Shown: positions 59,235 through 64,000 of the stretch, piece after piece
Layout of the letters: every line of letters starts with the position of its first letter
How positions within the stretch are numbered: the stretch's first letter is position 1
NCBI RefSeq assembly: GCF_033958435.1
Contig: NC_134138.1
Location: forward strand, 27,806,598 to 27,870,597
Reading direction: 5' to 3'
DNA from: Carettochelys insculpta
Taxonomy: Eukaryota > Chordata > Testudines > Carettochelyidae
DNA length: 64,000 bases
Made by a program: the position numbers and the translations under genes
Notes under the pieces: model-generated
What the model saw: the letters and a program-made list of their open reading frames with translations, nothing else
Told to the model about the DNA's origin: nothing
Database searches by the model: none

Positions 59235-59832
59235 AAGTAGTACATTTGCAGATACCTAGAAGGTAAGGTGAATAAGTATCAACATAGATTTGTCAAAAAC
59301 AAGTTGTGTCAAACCAACCTAATCAATTTTTGATTGGGTAACTGGCCTTGTGATGGTATGGTATGGGGGCGGGGCATGGCAAGGGACTGAGAGGAATTGT
59401 GGAGAGCCATAGATGTGGTATATCTTGACTTTAGTAGGGCTTTTGTTGAAGTCTTGCATTACTTCTTCATAAACAAACCAGGGAAATACAACTTAGATGG
59501 AGCTACTATCATGAGGGTGCATAACTAGTTGGAAAACTGCTCCCCAACACTAGTGATCAGTGTTTTACAGTTAAGGTGGAAGGGTATTTTCAGTGGGTTT
59601 CTGCAAGATCCATTCTGGGTCCAGTTCTGTTCAATATCTTCATCAGTGATTTAGCCAGTGGCACAGAGAGAACACTTGAAAAGTTTGGGACAATATCAGG
59701 CTGCATGGGGTTGCAAATGCTTTGGAGGATAGATTAAAATTAAAAATGATTTGGACAAACTGGAGAAATGGTCTGAAGTAAATAGGATGAAATTTAGTGA
59801 GTACAAATGGTAAGTGCTCCACTTTGAAAGGA

Positions 59833-60032
59833 TATAATTGTAGAGATACATCTCCTAGAACTGGAAGGGACCTCAGGAGGTCATCTAATCCAGTCCCCTG
59901 CCCTCTTGGCAGGGCCAAGCACCATCCCTGACATCTATTTGCCCTAATCCCTGAGTGGCCCCCTTGAGGATTGAGTTTACAACCCTGGATTTAGCAGGCC
60001 AATGCTCAAACCACTGAGCTATCCCTCCCCAC
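59833..60032 (-). repeat. tRNA-derived SINE with CR1-like tail, nested in CR1
   Basis: Read on the - strand: a tRNA-like head (GGATAGCTCAGTGGTTTGAG, B box near GGGTTGTAAACTCAATCC), a middle (gagggggccactcagggatt) and a CR1-like tail (ggactggattagatgacctc, ctgaggtcccttcc). Flanking AAAGGA at 59827-59832 and 60033-60038 is the likely duplication. A CR1-like 3' tail is the usual reason such SINEs can use CR1 enzymes. Confidence 0.8.
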
Positions 60033-60239
60033 AAAGGAACAAACAGTTGCGCACGTACAAAATAGGAAATGACCTCAGAGGCAAAAGTAATGTGGAAAGG
60101 GATCTGGGGGTCATAGTGGGAGTATAAACTAAATGTGTGTCATCAGTGTAACACTGTTGCAGAAAAAGCAAACATCAGTCTGGGATGTACTAACAGGCAT
60201 GTTGTGAGCTAGACATGAGGCATAATTCTGCTTTACTAC

Positions 60240-60452
60240 ATGTGGATTTGGCTTCAGATGGAATATTATCTCCAATTCTGGGTTCCACGTTTCAGAAAAA
60301 ACATGGACAAATTGGAGAAAGTCCACAGAAGAGCAACAAAAACGATTGAAGGTGTAGAAAAGATGACCTGTGAGGAAAGACTGAAAGAACTGGGTTTGTT
60401 TACGCTAGACAAGGCTGAGAGAGAACAGGATAGCAGGTTTCCAGTACATTAA
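60240..60452 (+). pseudogene. CR1 reverse transcriptase C-terminal remnant
   Basis: This frame keeps the end of the CR1 ORF2 protein: QFWVPRFRKNMDKLEKVHRR, ATKTIEGVEKMTCEERLKEL and GLFTLDKAEREQD. The catalytic FADD-type region lies upstream (around 59675) and is broken by indels. It is 70 codons, with no start of its own. Confidence 0.75.
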
Positions 60453-60775
60453 AGGTTGTTATAAGGAAGGGTGAGAAAAAATATTTTCTTCAGCTTTTGA
60501 GGATAGGACAAGAAGCAAAGAATTTAAATTGCAACAAGAGAGGTTTAGTTTGGACATTAGGAAAAACTTCCTTTCAGGTTGGTTACGCATGGTCATAAAT
60601 TGCCTAGGAAGGTTGTTGAATCTCGGTCATTGTCAATTTTTAAGGTACGGTTAGACAAACACCTGTCAGGGATGATCCTTTAGGTAATACTTAAGCTCTG
60701 CCATCAGTGCAGGGGACTGTACTATTTGACTTTTTTTAGGTCCCTTCCAGTCCTACAATTCTGTGATTCTTTCTT

Positions 60776-63646
60776 TATTGCTCAAGTTGTATCCATTTTT
60801 TAGGGATACACAGTTCTTAGTTATCACTCTGTCCAAGGTGTCCATTAGTAATTTGCTGAAATAAGGAGAAAGCAGATGGCTGGTAATGTGAGGGAGAACG
60901 GAGGGGAGGATGTGATTGTGGAGACAGAGTACCTGAGAATGAGGGGGACAGTTAGAAGAAAAGTCCAAAACAAAGCTCTATGGGAAGAATAAATCCTGTC
61001 CCTAAAGTGCTGGCCAGACCTTGGGCAAATATAAATTGGCAGCATAGTTTCACTGACTTTAGTGGAATTACAACAATCTGAGAATAAGGCTCTCTAGCTT
61101 CAAGAATGTTGAGGACCGTCTTCTGGAGTCCTTTTCACTCTAAGGGAAACTGTTAAAATGACATGTTTTTTTTCCCCTGCCTTCTGTGAGGAGGGTTTAG
61201 CCTGCCTTTAGTTAATAGTTAGTCCATTAATAATCAAAATAATGCACAAAAACTAATACATGGGGCCAAACTTTCAAGCTGCCTCCAATCTAAGCTTGGG
61301 GGTCTGCACATTTGGGACTTCAGATCTCACCTGTGCACAGGAAATTAAGTGGCCTGTGTATGAAAGACAGTTATACAGCATGCATCTAGGGCTTAATCAT
61401 GCTTAATACTGAGCACACTCAACTTCTAGTTGTTGGTGAGTTGAAAGCACTTGGTGCCTTCTCAGATCACTTACCATCTCAGTTAGAGCACCTGGAAGGC
61501 TTCTTAGTGATACCAAGTTGTGAACTTTTGCATGCAACACAAATTTACATTTTGCTTTTGAGAATTTTGGCAGGAAAGCTTTTTAGTGTTCCTTGACTTC
61601 ACAATTATGTACAGCCAGAGAGCAAGAATTTTTTAATAGAAGGATGAATAAATATGCATATCTGTGCATGCACTTTTAAAACACTCCTTCTGTTAAGTAC
61701 TGGGGCCCATTGCGCCAGGGTCTATGGCATCATGTCTGAAAGCAAATAAATATTTCCAAATCTTTTCTTGGATGTTATTTAGATGACTGTATTTCTGTAT
61801 TGGGTTCTCTTATGGTAACCTAGGTTACCGGAAGGAAACACCTGTGCTGTAATCTGTAGTCTGCAATAGCTCTGCACTTTGGCCATACTTGAACATTCCT
61901 GAGGCTGTGTGAACATACTGCGTATTGTGGGTTTTCCCCCTTATTTATAGGTTCCTGCTGAACAAGATGTACCATGAAAACATCTATTTACTGATCTGTG
62001 AGTAAAAATAATTGTATGTTTTATAACGTTCATGTACATTTTTAAAAATAGCTTTGTTTGGTTTATATTAGTAACATCAGTGACATTTGTGGGGAAAATA
62101 TCTAATTATAAGAAGGAATGTTGAGAGGACAGCTTGTGGAAGGGAATGTGTGCACTTACTTATGGAAAATACATATGTCCTACTCTGTAATCTCACTTCA
62201 CTTTACCAGCCTCATTTGTTTCTTTTCCCCCACCACATCTGTAAGGCATTATGGAGTGCTCTCAGTAAGAGAAACATTTTTAACTCAGTATCTTGTATTC
62301 TGACAGTGGCCAATGCCACATGTTTCAGAAGGGGCAGACAGAACAAGCAACCATAGAGTCATCTGTCCTCTATACATGACTGTATGGCAGGAGCTCAAGC
62401 CACAGGCAACTGGAGGAGACTGGCGCAGTTAATATGTGGGCAGCAGAAATAGCACGAAGGAGGATCCGCTTGGCAGGAAGGGACATAAACAGCTCTTCGA
62501 AGAGGACAGCCAGTTTTCAGATAGTGGGCCTTCGTGGTTATGTGAAGGGGCAATAGAAGTAGCATAGCTAGCTGAGTAAGAATTTGTGTCTGGCTGTTTT
62601 CCTGTCTGAGGTGGGAGATTTTTGTGATGGTGGCAAATGGCTTGTTAGTTCGATGGAGATTTTTGGAAGTGCGGGGGTTAGGTGGGGCTCAAGAAGAGGT
62701 AAGGTAAATGGAACAAAAAGGGAAAGAGGAAGGGACGTCCAAGAGAGGAGAGTGGAGTCAGGGCAGTGGAGGAAGGAGATTGAGGGTCAACTGAGAAGTG
62801 AGGAGGCTCTGCCTGTTCCTTCAGTCAACATGTAGGTGAAACTATCAAGTCAAGGTAGGTGCTTGGATAGTTACAGTCAAACCATTTTGAAAAAAACCAA
62901 ACTATTCCTGGCTGAGCCTTTTATATTTTGAGGTTAATTTTTTGCTGCTATAACGAGAGCTCCAAGAAAGGAATCTTAGTATTTTTGTTTCATTTTTAAA
63001 CTTAGGATGGGAAACAAGGGCTATCAATGCTCTCAGAGGTCTCTTTCCATTCATCAAGTAAAGCTCTGGATAAAAGTTAGTCCTTATTCTGTTCAAATGG
63101 CTTCTGACATTTGCCTGAATACGTACCAGAAGAGGCAAACACGAATGGGATGTGGCTGTAGGACAATATCCAAAAGAATGAACAATTCTGGAAGAATATT
63201 TACAATTAGCCAGGGACAATCTGGTAATTGCTATGCACCTGTAAACCTGAGTGACTCAGACAAGCAAGGGGGATCCAAAAAGTGGGCTGATAGATCAATT
63301 TTTAGCATCAGTAACTGTACAGACTGTGGCAAAAAATAAAAGGCATGAAGGGCCTACCTGTCTCTCAGGTGACAGTTGGGCTTCTGTTTTATCCTAAATT
63401 ATATAGCAGACAACTAGGGATGTTCGGCTTGATTTTAATTTCAGTCAGGAGTAAATCCACTGATGCCAGTGGAATTAATTCTACCGCTCCCTCTCTTCTG
63501 CCACCCCTTGATGCAAACCTTTGAGTTATGGTTGAATACACTTCCACCCAGTTTTAATCAAAGTTCAATGGACAAGATCAGCTTGTCAGATGAGAGAATG
63601 AGGCCCACCAGTCCCATGGTGCGTCCATCCTGCCATTAGCTGCTAC
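60776..63646. other. Intron without recognised features
   Basis: Short frames only; no exon was recognised. 63430-63480 looks like an old CR1/L3-type fragment. Purine-rich text lies at 62690-62800. Confidence 0.4.
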
Positions 63647-63950
63647 TACAGTAGAGTCTCAAAGTTATGAACACCAGAGCTACGAGCTGATTTGTCACCC
63701 ACACACCTCATTTGTCACCAAAAGTATGCAGTAAGGTAACAGCAGGAATGGGAGGAGGGAGCACATACAGTAGAATTAACCACTAAACTACTAAAAATTA
63801 AAGGAAAGATTTAAAAAATAAAAGATTTGACAAGGAATGAAACCATTTCTGTGATAGTTTTATTTAAATTAAGATGGTTTAAAGCAGCATTCTTCATCTG
63901 CACAGTAAAGTGTCAAAGCTGTATTGTATTGAGTGACTGTTTGTTTATAG
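63647..63950. mobile_element. Tigger-like element, left end and interior
   Basis: It starts TACAGTAGAGTCTCAAAGTTATGAACACC, shortened here to its first part TACAGTAGAGTCTCAAAG, a typical reptile Tigger end. The A/T-rich interior (aaagatttgacaaggaatga, gatggtttaaagcagcattc) fits. No right terminal repeat was seen before the CR1-like tip. Confidence 0.55.
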
Positions 63951-64000
63951 TAGAATCATAGAATCCTAGGGCTAGAAGGGACCTTAGGAGGTCATCTAGT
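63951..64000 (-). mobile_element. CR1 or CR1-tailed SINE 3' tip, cut by the window end
   Basis: gaatcatagaatcctagggc, then tagaagggaccttaggaggt and catctagt, is the inverse of a CR1-type 3' end. It continues beyond the window. Confidence 0.8.

Larger units (their letters stand above)
59235..60775 (+). mobile_element. CR1 LINE 3' part, interrupted by a SINE
   Basis: Runs from the reverse transcriptase region (caacatagatttgtcaaaaa, tcttgactttagtagggctt, then gggtccagttctgttcaata, tcttcatcagtgatttagcc) to the 3' end (cacctgtcaggga, ggtcccttccagtcctacaa, ttctgtgattc). Many stops and frameshifts. It is the longest CR1 in the window and is split by the SINE at 59833-60032. Confidence 0.85.
38802..64000 (+). 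other. SNTB1: SNTB1 intron (part), downstream of the second visible exon
   Basis: It starts with donor GTAATG. No PH2-coding exon was recognised in the remaining 25.2 kb, so the intron continues past the window unless a very short exon was missed. Confidence 0.75.

Noticed and set aside
1..64000. CRISPR arrays, operons, phage or bacterial features
   Set aside because: Split exons, GT-AG introns and reptile repeats show nuclear vertebrate DNA. No regularly spaced direct repeats were seen.

Overview
The window is vertebrate nuclear DNA. I see only two protein-coding exons, about 18.5 kb apart and both on the + strand. The rest is intron, about 99% of the window. Both exons belong to beta-1 syntrophin (SNTB1), a dystrophin-associated adaptor. 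The first (19884-20100) follows the PDZ domain and starts the second half of the split PH1 domain. The second (38594-38801) finishes PH1 and enters the linker to PH2. The open phase at the end of the first exon (two bases of an Arg codon) is closed by the first base of the second. I found neither the 5' exon with most of the PDZ domain nor the PH2 exons, so 1-19883 and 38802-64000 are taken as parts of flanking introns.

The repeats point to a reptile, most likely a turtle. There are CR1 LINE 3' ends of the turtle/crocodile type, a tRNA-derived SINE with a CR1-like tail, Penelope-like elements (PLEs), many hAT-like and other non-autonomous DNA elements, pogo/Tigger-like elements with TA ends, old MIR and L2-like fragments, and two copies of one retroviral-type LTR. 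This assignment rests on remembered repeat consensus sequences and has not been checked against a database.

Layout. 1-1748: an inverted PLE insertion with two GIY-YIG endonuclease fragments and target-site duplications (TSDs). 2235-19880: intron with a 428-bp terminal-inverted-repeat element, old fragments, four more inverted PLE pieces and DNA transposons. 19884-20100: SNTB1 exon. 20144-38590: intron, with a hAT-like element starting 43 bp after the splice donor. 38594-38801: SNTB1 exon. 38935-64000: intron with nested insertions: a terminal-inverted-repeat element inside a Tigger-like element (45721-47124), an LTR inside a hAT-like element (50401-52380), and a SINE inside a CR1 (59235-60775).

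The most notable signal is the set of PLE insertions. At least four are fold-back pairs of 3' ends with a TSD. In each, one arm lacks the last 34-45 bases. The two best preserved carry hammerhead-ribozyme-like cores whose stem I differs between families but still pairs.
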